A DNA stretch of 64,000 nucleotides from JBBATK01 sp044228685 (lineage in GTDB: Bacteria > Bacteroidota > Ignavibacteria > Kapaibacteriales > NICIL-2): positions 25,496 to 89,495 of the forward strand of contig JBGAUL010000019.1 of the NCBI GenBank assembly GCA_044228685.1. Direction: 5' to 3'. The notes under the pieces are model-generated. The model saw only the letters and a list, made by a program, of their open reading frames with translations, was not told where the DNA came from and did no database searches. This document shows, piece by piece, positions 41,549-49,989 of this stretch. The translations under genes and the position numbers were made by a program. Numbering within the stretch: position 1 is the stretch's first letter; every line of letters begins with the position of its first letter.

Positions 41549-41699
41549 ATTCTTTGTATCGACTTGGTCACGAGATTAAGCCTTGCACTGGGCAAATTTA
41601 GTCACTCGACAGCCTGCAGACGATAAATTTTCGCTCAGCAAACCCGACACTTTGAGTTCATGACAATAACTGGCTGCCTACGATTCACGTCACTCGAAG

Positions 41700-41730
41700 C
41701 CTGAAATCACCACTGGCACCACATTTCAGG
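41700..41730. other. Inverted repeat between the mlaE-like gene and the cargo operon
   Basis: CCTGAAAT (41700-41707) and ATTTCAGG (41723-41730) are perfect 8-bp complements around 15 nt. It lies 54 nt after the stop of the mlaE-like gene and upstream of the 40625/39562 operon. No U-tract follows on the minus strand, so it may be an operator for the cargo operon or a 3'-end structure. Confidence 0.35.
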
Positions 41731-41783
41731 TAGTTTCTCCGTTTTGCATACATGCAATAAACACCTGTGACGCAAACTCGATT

Positions 41784-42560
41784 CTAGAAGATGTAACCAA
41801 AAATCGCGTCAATGATGAGAATAGAGGCGGCAGAAATCGTGAATGCGCGCACCGTGCTGGCACCAACGCCTTCAGCACCGCCGGAGGCCATCATACCGAC
41901 GTAGCAACCTATGAATGAGGTAACGCCACCGAAAACGAAGGATTTGGTGAGGCTGGTAATGACTTCTGACAGACGAAAGAAGTTCTGAATAGAATTGAAA
42001 AATACGCCGGCAGAGAAATCGAATTTCAGACTCGTCAAAGCGTAAGCTCCAATCAAGGCCACCGCATTTGAGAATACGGCAAGGATGGGCATCATGGTTA
42101 CAGCGGCTATTACTCGTGGCATGGCGAGATAGCGATTCTTGTCGATGGCCATCATCTCCAGTGCATCAATTTGTTCTGATACGGCCATAGTTCCAAGTTG
42201 AGCCGCGATTGCGCCTCCAACACGTCCGGCAATAACCAACGCCGTCAACACCGGCGTCAATTCCGTAAACACCACCGTTGCAATAGAACCACCGATAAAC
42301 GGTCGCGCAATGCCAATCAAATTGAACTTGGCAAACAAGTTCGTGGCCTGCAGGGCAGCAATTGCTCCTGTGAATGAGCCGATGAGCACGACCAATGGGA
42401 GAGAATCGGAACCGACGATACCCATTTGCTCGATGACGAGTTTGCGATCACGAATCGATTGAGGTATGTAGCCAATGATGCGCCCAAAGAGAATTGCCAC
42501 AGCTCCGAGCTCTGCCAGAAAGTTCATTATAATCCGACCTATGCGGGCAACGAAGTTCAT
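41784..42560 (-). CDS. MlaE-family permease (phospholipid/ABC transport)
   Basis: A 258-residue inner-membrane protein of the MlaE/YrbE family, permeases of lipid-moving ABC systems. The family signatures are GSFTGAIAALQATNLF in the first half, then ELTPVLTALVIAGRVGGAIAAQLGTMAVSEQIDALEMMAID, the highly conserved central loop contacting the ATPase, and the end GVGASTVRAFTISAASILIIDAIFGYIF. Five to six helices are predicted. ATG 42527 is a possible alternative start. Unusually, neither the ATPase (MlaF) nor the MCE-domain protein (MlaD) is adjacent: the next minus-strand gene is a T9SS cargo. Either the partners are elsewhere or it is a stand-alone permease. Confidence 0.9.
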   Translation of the reverse strand: MNFVARIGRIIMNFLAELGAVAILFGRIIGYIPQSIRDRKLVIEQMGIVGSDSLPLVVLIGSFTGAIAALQATNLFAKFNLIGIARPFIGGSIATVVFTELTPVLTALVIAGRVGGAIAAQLGTMAVSEQIDALEMMAIDKNRYLAMPRVIAAVTMMPILAVFSNAVALIGAYALTSLKFDFSAGVFFNSIQNFFRLSEVITSLTKSFVFGGVTSFIGCYVGMMASGGAEGVGASTVRAFTISAASILIIDAIFGYIF

Positions 42561-42663
42561 TCAGATGGTATTTGATGTCACAACACTGCAATTTATCGGT
42601 AAAGCAGCATATGCCAACTCAGGCATCTCCTTGAAGCCGGAACTTGCAGCGTATTTTTGTCGC

Positions 42664-43659
42664 ATGCTTCAAGCTCAAGATTTTCAAACTCAGGTTCTGG
42701 ACTCGCTGCAACAGCGAGCAAAACAGCGGCGTGCACGAATTGCACTTGTCGACGCTGAGGATCCGCGCACACAAAAAGCAGCAGTGATTCTTCGCGACAA
42801 AGAAATCGCAACAGTTAGGCTAGTTGGGGATGAATCAACCATCAAAGCTTCGGCTCGCGAGGCAGGTGTTGATCTGCAGGATATTGAGATTTGCGATCCG
42901 AAAACTCTCGAGAAGCGAGATGAACTGGTTGCGAGTTTACTCGAGCGACGACGCTCCAAAGGCATGAGTCCTGAACAAGCCGATGAGAGTTTTAATCAAC
43001 CTTTGATCGCTGCCGGAATGATATTAGCTCATTCTATGGTTGACGCCTGTGTCGGTGGATCGCTTTCATCGACCGGTTCAGTGCTTCGTGCCGCACTCAT
43101 GACCAATAAATTGCAAGATTCCGTCAGTACACTGAGCAGCTTCTTCCTCATGATCCTCCGTGATCGCGTTCTTGCCTATGCTGATTGCGCCGTCGTTCCC
43201 GAACCTAACGCCGTTCAATTGTCAGATATAGCCCGTAGCACAGCTCGTAATTATGAGAAGCTCAGTGCTGAGCATGCGCGCATTGCGTTGCTGTCCTTTT
43301 CAACCAAAGGCAGTGCTGAGCATGCGACACTTGATGTGATTCGCAAAGCTCTACAACACATTCACGAGCAAAGTCCGGAGCTTATTGTTGACGGAGAGTT
43401 GCAAGCCGATGCAGCCCTTGTTCCATCGGTTGCTGAACGCAAAGCGCCGGGTTCAGTTATTCACGGCGACGCGAATGTTCTGGTGTTTCCCAATCTCTCT
43501 GCCGGCAACATTGCCTATAAACTGACCGAGCGATTGGCTGGGGCGGTGGCATTGGGTCCGATTGTTCAGGGTTTAGAGCGACCCTACTGCGATCTCTCAC
43601 GAGGCTGCAGCGTCGACGATATCGTCAATACCTGCTGCATCGCGATTGTGATGAGCTGA
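42664..43659 (+). CDS. pta: Phosphate acetyltransferase
   Basis: A 331-residue enzyme of the phosphate acetyl/butyryltransferase family, which converts acetyl-CoA and phosphate to acetyl phosphate. The frame is open back to 42475, overlapping the divergent mlaE-like gene, but the ATG at 42664 gives the normal start MLQAQDFQTQVLDSLQQRAK and the standard length for the single-domain form (no DRTGG domain). Typical segments are VDAEDPRTQKAAVILRD, MSPEQADESFNQPLIAAGMILAHSMVDACVGGSLSSTGSVLRAAL, FSTKGSAEHATLDVIRKAL, DGELQADAALVPSVAERKAPGS, and GDANVLVFPNLSAGNIAYKLTERLAGAVALGPIVQGLERP near the C-terminus. No ackA lies next to it. It ends in a hairpin terminator. Confidence 0.93.
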   Translation: MLQAQDFQTQVLDSLQQRAKQRRARIALVDAEDPRTQKAAVILRDKEIATVRLVGDESTIKASAREAGVDLQDIEICDPKTLEKRDELVASLLERRRSKGMSPEQADESFNQPLIAAGMILAHSMVDACVGGSLSSTGSVLRAALMTNKLQDSVSTLSSFFLMILRDRVLAYADCAVVPEPNAVQLSDIARSTARNYEKLSAEHARIALLSFSTKGSAEHATLDVIRKALQHIHEQSPELIVDGELQADAALVPSVAERKAPGSVIHGDANVLVFPNLSAGNIAYKLTERLAGAVALGPIVQGLERPYCDLSRGCSVDDIVNTCCIAIVMS

Positions 43660-43707
43660 ATAATTGCTAGACAATTCTCAAGTAAAACATCGTGACTCGA
43701 AAAATGA

Positions 43708-43741
43708 AAAAGCCGATAGACCTGAGGCCTACCGGCTTTTG
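43708..43741. terminator. Bidirectional terminator between pta and the PNGase F-like gene
   Basis: AAAAGCCG (43708-43715) pairs with CGGCTTTT (43733-43740), with an inner TAG/CTA after one mismatch. A-run and T-run flanks serve the convergent pta (plus) and the gene stopping at 43770 (minus). Confidence 0.85.
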
Positions 43742-43769
43742 TATTTCATCCAATTGAGAGTGCTTGTTC

Positions 43770-46079
43770 TTATCGGCTGATAATCAACGGTGCATTGACG
43801 AGAAGCTTGCCGCAACGGAGTACAACAAAGTACACTCCTGGCTGCAGATCGCTAACATCGCTGTTGACTTCTTGCTCAGAGAAGGTGCGAACTTCATTGT
43901 TGAAGATAGTCTTTACTTCTTGTCCGAGCGTGTTGTACAACGAACAATGAGCCATCGGCGATTGCAGAATGTCTAAGCGGAAGAGAATGCGTGCCGTGTT
44001 ACCGCTTGTGCTTGGTATGACTTGCAGTGATGCTGTACCGCTCTCGTCTTCTTCAACATTTACCGCGTTCTGTCCACCGGACATTGGGATGTTCAGTGTC
44101 GGCTGATAGTAGTCGTTGCTTTCAATATTCAACGATGCTGCTTTACGAGTCGTGACGATCGGTGTGTACTGCACCGTGATCGACATCGTTTGTTCATTAG
44201 TCAAAGTAACTTTAGATCCTGAAGGGATAACAGGGTCGGTACTGACCAATGTAAAGCCCTTTGCCAGCGTTGTCACGCCGACTTTAGAAACTTGAAGTGG
44301 AGACGAATTCAGCGCTGTGATTTTGATTGTTTTCTGCGTTGGGACACCTACGGTGGATGGACCAAAGTCTATGAGATTTACGTCATCCAGTACTTTCAAT
44401 TGAGGCAATACACCAACGATGAACTGTTGATAGATACCGTTGCCACAATCTCCATTGAAGCTACGAATCGTTTGACCGTGACTTGTGAAGTTCAAAGATC
44501 CCGAACCAAGTTCTTTACTTGTTGCCCACCAGTCCAAGCCATAGCCGCTTGGATTGACAAAGCGAAATACATAGCAGCCTGGATCAAGGTTGAGAGAGTC
44601 AGAGTAGCGAGTTTCATCTGCGAGTGTGGAGTTCTGACGATCAACGATCAAGGAATCGTTTGCATCACGGATTTCCCAGTAGTAGCCTTGACCCGATACT
44701 TGCCTGTTGGTCTTCAGATTCACTTGGATGCGCGAATCGAATGTAGGCGGCACAGAGTAGGTTGAGCTTAGGCTGTTGAATAATGGATACTCATCGTCCT
44801 TGCCGTTGGTCTTTAAAACTGAGCATTCGAAGTTGCGGGTAGTTGCGCTAAAGGAGGCTTTCCAATCAGGTGCAGGAAGAGTGATGTCTGCTGTCTGCAT
44901 CATGTCTAAACTTCCCGTCCATGTGTACTTCTGCTTGGACTCGCCACGCACACCGTATTCAAACTCGATACTTGTTACTGTGTTCTTACCGTTGTTGCGA
45001 ACGCGGATGATCGGATTTCCGCAAATAGGATTCATGCGGTTGTATTTGGTCTTTGCGGCATCTGAGTTTGGTGCGAGGATTTCCTCGAGCGACACATCGT
45101 TGCTGAAGTTAGGTGCATTTGCATACATGACTTGAGCGGCAATGCTGTAGATACCGTTGCACTTGTCATCCACAACGAAACTTTCCATTTTATAATCGAG
45201 GCGCGTTGAATCACTTTTCTTGACATAAGGTGTGATGTCCCAGTCCCATGTCGGTACCACATCACCCGGACACCAGCCCGCGCGAGGGAGAGCCCAAGTT
45301 CCGTCTTGAGGATAGTATGGCATCGAACCACAGTCATTTCTCCAGAGATGCTGTGTGAAGAGATCAATGCCGTTTAGTGCGATCGTGTGTGTCTTGTCGA
45401 TAAACTCGGCAACGACTTGTGGACCGTAGCCACCGTGACCTGTATTGGTGATTTTAAGCTTGGTGTACTTTGCTTCCGGACGCGCAAGAAACTTCTTGTT
45501 CAAGAGGTGATTGTCGATTGGATCAGATGAGTTGCCGTACAAGAAGGACTGCTGCCAGAGCTTGTCGAGAGCATAAACACTATAGGGCGGTGTTCCCTCG
45601 ATTGCTTCCACCCATACCGAGAATTTCGCGCTGGATGTATATCCGTCGTAGCGCACAGAGAACTGTGTGCTATCCTTCATCAGAAAAGCATAATCGGTGA
45701 TGTCCCACTGCCAGGTAAAATTGCTGCTGCTCGGTTGATTGCCCCAGTAAGGTGTGATAAAGCGCGCAATTTCAGTGTAGTCGTATTCAGGATTACCTTC
45801 CTTGTCCTTTGTTCCCTTTGGCACACGGATAAAGTATGTATTGGTGTAATCCCATTCGCCCATGCCTTTGCTACAAGGACAATCAAGTCTCACTTTCAAT
45901 ATTACTCGAGCCCAACTCTTGTTGGGAACGAACACTGTTGTGTTGATACTCGACGGTGTTCCGGGGAATCTGTCGCCGTAAATCAACTGCAACAATGTTG
46001 TATCTCCCTGAGCAGCTTGCGCCGGTTGTGCGATGAAAAACATCGCGATCGCAAGTACTAATACGCTTACAACTTTCAT
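43770..46079 (-). CDS. T9SS-secreted peptide-N-glycosidase F-like protein
   Basis: The frame is open to 46139; AGGAG lies 5 nt before the second of two adjacent ATGs, at 46079. The 769-residue protein has a signal peptide (ending AQPAQA), then the two eight-stranded jelly-roll domains of the PNGase F superfamily. The first opens LLQLIYGDRFPGTPSSINTTVF and includes DCPCSKGMGEWDYTNTYF. The second has ITNTGHGGYGPQVVAEF, then the hallmark WRNDCGSMPYYPQDGTWALPRAGWCPGD. A HYDIN-like Ig domain (VLDDVNLIDFGPSTVG) and a T9SS sorting domain (residues about 680-769) follow. PNGase F removes N-glycans; whether this relative keeps that activity is not certain, since I cannot place all catalytic acids. The domain set fits well. 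Confidence 0.87.
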   Translation of the reverse strand: MKVVSVLVLAIAMFFIAQPAQAAQGDTTLLQLIYGDRFPGTPSSINTTVFVPNKSWARVILKVRLDCPCSKGMGEWDYTNTYFIRVPKGTKDKEGNPEYDYTEIARFITPYWGNQPSSSNFTWQWDITDYAFLMKDSTQFSVRYDGYTSSAKFSVWVEAIEGTPPYSVYALDKLWQQSFLYGNSSDPIDNHLLNKKFLARPEAKYTKLKITNTGHGGYGPQVVAEFIDKTHTIALNGIDLFTQHLWRNDCGSMPYYPQDGTWALPRAGWCPGDVVPTWDWDITPYVKKSDSTRLDYKMESFVVDDKCNGIYSIAAQVMYANAPNFSNDVSLEEILAPNSDAAKTKYNRMNPICGNPIIRVRNNGKNTVTSIEFEYGVRGESKQKYTWTGSLDMMQTADITLPAPDWKASFSATTRNFECSVLKTNGKDDEYPLFNSLSSTYSVPPTFDSRIQVNLKTNRQVSGQGYYWEIRDANDSLIVDRQNSTLADETRYSDSLNLDPGCYVFRFVNPSGYGLDWWATSKELGSGSLNFTSHGQTIRSFNGDCGNGIYQQFIVGVLPQLKVLDDVNLIDFGPSTVGVPTQKTIKITALNSSPLQVSKVGVTTLAKGFTLVSTDPVIPSGSKVTLTNEQTMSITVQYTPIVTTRKAASLNIESNDYYQPTLNIPMSGGQNAVNVEEDESGTASLQVIPSTSGNTARILFRLDILQSPMAHCSLYNTLGQEVKTIFNNEVRTFSEQEVNSDVSDLQPGVYFVVLRCGKLLVNAPLIISR

Positions 46080-46253
46080 CATAACTCCTGTATACAAAGC
46101 ATGGTTTAGAGTGTGAAAACTACGACTTTTTTTGATCAAAAGAAGAGAGGAAGTGGGGCAATTCTGATTGAAATCTGAGTGCTACGAAAGTATGCTTGGA
46201 AGCTCACTCTGGTTAGCTACACAAGCCATGTCTGCGGGATCGTTCGTGAGGCT

Positions 46254-46520
46254 TTAACTGACCTGTTCGACACGTCGGATGGTTGGGACTCGTTTCAGCA
46301 AGACTCGCTCGATGCCCGCTCTCAGGGTCATGCGCGACATAGGACAATCGGCACATGCACCCAGAAAGCGGATCTCGGCAGTTCTTGTTGCGTCTTCGAA
46401 ACGCACGAACTCGACATCGCCTCCGTCCTTTTGCAGGTACGGCCTGCATTCGGCTAAGGCAGCGACGATTTTTTCATCGAGTTCTGTCACGCTAGAGACT
46501 GATATTGATTCGTGGACCAT
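46254..46520 (-). CDS. NifU-like iron-sulfur scaffold domain protein
   Basis: An 88-residue protein built of a single NifU C-terminal domain: ELDEKIVAALAECRPYLQKDGGDVEFVRFED, then FLGACADCPMSRMTLRAGIERVL with the two Cys (C-A-D-C) that hold a labile Fe-S cluster in the family. Start choice is uncertain. ATG 46520 lies within the end of mrp (overlap 29 nt), and a GTG at 46490 would start just after the mrp stop; the domain is complete in either. The overlap with mrp indicates coupled translation and a common task: assembling a cluster on this scaffold and passing it to an apo-protein through Mrp. Confidence 0.88.
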   Translation of the reverse strand: MVHESISVSSVTELDEKIVAALAECRPYLQKDGGDVEFVRFEDATRTAEIRFLGACADCPMSRMTLRAGIERVLLKRVPTIRRVEQVS

Positions 46521-47586
46521 CGACGCGACGTGCGTTGACGATGCGGGTTTGACGAACGATATTGGCGGCCACACTTTTGACTGTTTCGGCGATTGCGAAA
46601 TCGGCATCCGGATTTAACACAGCCGGAAGTCCGTCATCAGCACCTTCACGAAGCGATAGATTGATGGGAATCTGACCTAGCAAAGGAACGCCGGCTTCAT
46701 GAGCCACACGCAAACCGCCGCCTTCGCCAAAGATTGCATAACGTTTTTCAGGTGCATCCGGTGGGATGAAGTAACTCATGTTCTCAACCACACCAAGAAC
46801 TTCAACCTGAACCTTGCGGAACATGGCGATACTGCGACGCACGTCAGCAAGAGCAATCTCTTGCGGAGTGGTTACGATGACTGCACCTGTAAGAGGTATC
46901 TGCTGCGTAAGAGTCAACTGAATGTCGCCTGTACCGGGCGGCAAATCAAAGACGAGAAAATCTAAGTCACCCCATTGAATTTGCTCAACCAACGTTTTAA
47001 AATATCCCGCTAGCATTGGTCCGCGAAGAATAGCCGCTTGATCACGTTGCATCACAAAACCAATCGAAGCAATTTCAATTCCGTACTGCACATTCGGGAA
47101 ACCGAGTATGCGACCGTCTTCCATTTTCTCCGCTTTCATCGTCGCATCGGCGATGCCGAACATCGTCGGTGCGCTTGGACCATAGATATCCGCATCCAGC
47201 AGTCCCACGCGGGCTCCACCCAAAGCCAGAGCACATGCCAGATTGGCTGCAACGGTTGACTTGCCGACGCCACCTTTACCGGATGCAACGGCGATGAGGT
47301 TTTTGACTTGGGGTAGCACGTGTGCGTTGCCAAGACGCGGTGTTTGCTTTTCGGTGACTTTGATGTCGAGCTGGATAGTCGAATCCAGATTGCTCACAGC
47401 GCGACGAATTCTTTCATCCAGCTCGCGCGCAACCCAGTGTATCGGTTGAATCATTTCAAGAAACAGCTCGACTTTGTTGTTGTCGACTGTGCAATCTACG
47501 ATGCTCCCGAGTTGACCAAGGTTGCGTTCAAGATCAGGGTCGATAACGCTTTCGACGACACGACGTATTTCTTCGGCACTATGCAT
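46492..47586 (-). CDS. mrp: Mrp/NBP35-type iron-sulfur carrier ATPase
   Basis: I use ATG 47586 (frame open to 47673), which gives 364 residues. The N-terminus (about 1-80) is an MIP18/DUF59 domain with the characteristic VIDPDLERNLGQLGSIVD. Next comes the deviant Walker A SGKGGVGKST (102-111) of the MinD/Mrp group, DADIYGPSAPTMFGI, and FLVFDLPPGTGDIQLTL (Walker B region). The segment that contains the cluster-binding CPxC in E. coli ApbC reads ENMSYFIPPDAPEKRYAIFGEGGG, without cysteines, which I know from Bacteroidota homologues and is thus likely a lineage feature. It should bind or hand over Fe-S clusters in an ATP-dependent way, together with the NifU-like partner whose gene overlaps its 3' end. 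Confidence 0.92.
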   Translation of the reverse strand: MHSAEEIRRVVESVIDPDLERNLGQLGSIVDCTVDNNKVELFLEMIQPIHWVARELDERIRRAVSNLDSTIQLDIKVTEKQTPRLGNAHVLPQVKNLIAVASGKGGVGKSTVAANLACALALGGARVGLLDADIYGPSAPTMFGIADATMKAEKMEDGRILGFPNVQYGIEIASIGFVMQRDQAAILRGPMLAGYFKTLVEQIQWGDLDFLVFDLPPGTGDIQLTLTQQIPLTGAVIVTTPQEIALADVRRSIAMFRKVQVEVLGVVENMSYFIPPDAPEKRYAIFGEGGGLRVAHEAGVPLLGQIPINLSLREGADDGLPAVLNPDADFAIAETVKSVAANIVRQTRIVNARRVDGPRINISL

Positions 47587-47670
47587 GATGGTTGACAATG
47601 CTGTGGTGATTATTGAGATTAGCTTACAAAAGTAGCGATTGGGAACGGCAGAAGGAGACTCTGTTGTCGA

Positions 47671-47708
47671 CAAAAAAAAAGCGCGGTCCCTAAAAAAGAG
47701 ACCGCGCT
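47671..47708 (-). terminator. Intrinsic terminator of the T9SS cargo gene at 47734
   Basis: AGCGCGGTC (47680-47688) / GACCGCGCT (47700-47708) form a perfect 9-bp stem, with an 11-nt loop. The run of A at 47672-47680 gives the U-tract on the minus strand. Confidence 0.9.
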
Positions 47709-47733
47709 CAAAAACTGAGCAAAAAACTCGCGC

Positions 47734-49779
47734 TTAGTGGCTAACCACGAATGAGCGGGTTTGTGTTGTGCCGTTGAGAGTCATGTTCAAATAGTATGAA
47801 CCTGCTGTCAACGCTGAAGTGTTGTACACAAAACCGTGTACGCCACTGTCAACTTGAGTATCCAACAGAGTAGCAACTGTTTGACCAAGAACGTTCATAA
47901 CGCTGATGCGAACATGACCGCTTTGGTTTGTTGTGTAGCTGATCTCTGTTTCATTAACAGATGGGTTTGGTTGTGGTGTGTTCAATGCAAAGCTGCCATT
48001 AACCACTGGTGATTCTTCTTCAACAGGAGTTGCTGCAGCAAACAAACCGTAGTTAACTGTGCTCCAAGCGTTGAAAATGCGTGACAAGAATGCTTGTGGG
48101 AGAGCAGCATACATCTTTGAAGCATCTGAAGTTCCGGTATAAGCACTAGGAAGCTTAGCTGCTGCAGAGATCATTGGGATTTGGGTGAGTGAGGGAACCA
48201 TGCGTGGCATGTGTGTACCCTTGTCAAACACCTTATCGTGTGTTACGTTGGTAGCCTTTGACCATGAATCTGAACCGAGTGCGCGGCTAGCAATGAATAC
48301 GTCAGTCGTATAGATTGAGTCGATTGTGCCTTCGCTAACGGTACCTGTTTGTTGATCTTGGATAAGAACAGTACGAGCAGGTGAGTAGATGTCTGCGCCC
48401 AAGTCTGGATTAACGTCGATCCACTTCAATACCAAAGCCTTGTTGTCAGCTGTGCGAGCAACTTCGAGTTCATTACCCATGGTGTTCATGATTCTGAACG
48501 GCTTGAGAACTGAGTAGTTGTTTGCCTTGTTAACTGAGTCGTTGTCTGTGAAAACGATTGGCACATCATTGAAGTCTGCAACCTTACGAACTGACCAGTT
48601 GCCTGCGCTGTACTCGACTTCAGCGATTTCCAAAGCGCGGAGTGAATCTTGTCCGTCGAACAATGCAAGACGGCAGAAGTATGAGAACTTGTCCTCATCA
48701 GTTACCATGAATGCATCTTGTTGGTACGGCTGGATAACGGTTGCTTGTGACAAGCCTTCTGAAGTAGCGAATGTGCTCAATACTGTTGTTGGCATGCGTG
48801 TAAAGTCAGACCATGACTTACCGCCATTGGTGCTCTTTGAGAATGCCAAAACGCGGTTGTTCTGATCGTCAGCGAAAATTGAATTGCAGATCGCATAGGT
48901 AACTCCCTTAGGATCAACGTCTGTGTACATCGGTCCGTTGTAGGAGTTTGTTGTTGATGGTGTTGAACGGAATTGTGAGTTCGCCCATGCTGTTGGCAAT
49001 GAAGATTGAGCTTCTTGTGAAGCAGCATCGTAAACCATCACGCCGTATTGACCGTATTGAGCTGTTGCATTCGGCGGATCCAAAACGCCACCGAGGATTG
49101 CACCTTGAGCTGAAGAATTAGCGAAACCAAGCAATCCACCTGCGCCCCAAGCGTAGCCTGCGCTGTTGTTGTCAGCCGGACCAGACAAAGCGTATGGATC
49201 AGCAACTGCTGAGCTGGACTTCAAGAACATCGTTGGTGTTGTGTAGTAATATCCACTTGATTGTGGATATTGGTGAACGATGCTGAGGTAGTTGAGACCA
49301 TCAACTGTTGTAGCACCATCAGGATTCATTACTGCCAATTGTGGCATACCGTAAAAATCTGTACCTGATGTGGTGAAGATCTTTGGCGTTGTGCTGAATG
49401 TCTTGTACGGGCTGCCAGATGTGAACATCTTCAGGTTTGTACCATTAACACCTTGTGCCGGTGTTGTTTGCTCATTCCAAATGAGAAACAAGGTCTTCAG
49501 TGTTGGATCAAAAACGATCGGAATGTTGCCGGATTGATGATAGCCCAATGCCGGATTGTAGTGGAACAATGTCTGCAGTGTTCCGAAGGCTTGAGCTGAG
49601 TTGCCCTTTTCGTCACCTTGTCCAACCAAGGGTGTGCCTGGGTGTACAAGAGACTGCGTGCCGTCAGCGACTTTCGGTGTGCGATAATTCAAACCGAATT
49701 CGCGAACATTTTGATGCTTCTGTGCTTGTGCTGATACGAGCACCATGCAGAGCATCGGAAGGAGGAGGAGTTTTTTCAT
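47734..49779 (-). CDS. Large T9SS-secreted protein of unknown function
   Basis: A 681-residue protein with a signal peptide (MKKLLLLPMLCMVLVSAQAQ). The middle (residues about 60-560) looks like a repeat-free six-bladed propeller-type region, with short strands such as PIVFDPTLKTLFLIWNEQ, FAKSTNGGKSWSDFTR and MPRMVPSLTQIPMI; a STNGGKSW piece is an Asp-box-like motif. I recognise no enzyme. A QPNPSVNE motif opens a T9SS sorting domain (about 600-681, ending FVVSH). The gene is single and has its own terminator; purifying selection is suggested by normal codon use. Possibly a surface binding protein; the molecular partner is unknown. Confidence 0.75.
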   Translation of the reverse strand: MKKLLLLPMLCMVLVSAQAQKHQNVREFGLNYRTPKVADGTQSLVHPGTPLVGQGDEKGNSAQAFGTLQTLFHYNPALGYHQSGNIPIVFDPTLKTLFLIWNEQTTPAQGVNGTNLKMFTSGSPYKTFSTTPKIFTTSGTDFYGMPQLAVMNPDGATTVDGLNYLSIVHQYPQSSGYYYTTPTMFLKSSSAVADPYALSGPADNNSAGYAWGAGGLLGFANSSAQGAILGGVLDPPNATAQYGQYGVMVYDAASQEAQSSLPTAWANSQFRSTPSTTNSYNGPMYTDVDPKGVTYAICNSIFADDQNNRVLAFSKSTNGGKSWSDFTRMPTTVLSTFATSEGLSQATVIQPYQQDAFMVTDEDKFSYFCRLALFDGQDSLRALEIAEVEYSAGNWSVRKVADFNDVPIVFTDNDSVNKANNYSVLKPFRIMNTMGNELEVARTADNKALVLKWIDVNPDLGADIYSPARTVLIQDQQTGTVSEGTIDSIYTTDVFIASRALGSDSWSKATNVTHDKVFDKGTHMPRMVPSLTQIPMISAAAKLPSAYTGTSDASKMYAALPQAFLSRIFNAWSTVNYGLFAAATPVEEESPVVNGSFALNTPQPNPSVNETEISYTTNQSGHVRISVMNVLGQTVATLLDTQVDSGVHGFVYNTSALTAGSYYLNMTLNGTTQTRSFVVSH

Positions 49780-49989
49780 AGACCACCTGAAGTGAGTAAA
49801 AATTGAGTTATAGTGTTTTCAGTTTTGTTTCGAGTAAATATACCTGGCTCGGTTCATTTGTTTCAGAACTCGTCAGACAAGGGAGTCTGTGAGGATGTCT
49901 GGATCGCAGAACGAAGTCGATGCGACACGCAAAATAATAGGTATTGGGACTTTAGGAGAAAATTTCTAGGAGATATCCAAGACGCTTAG

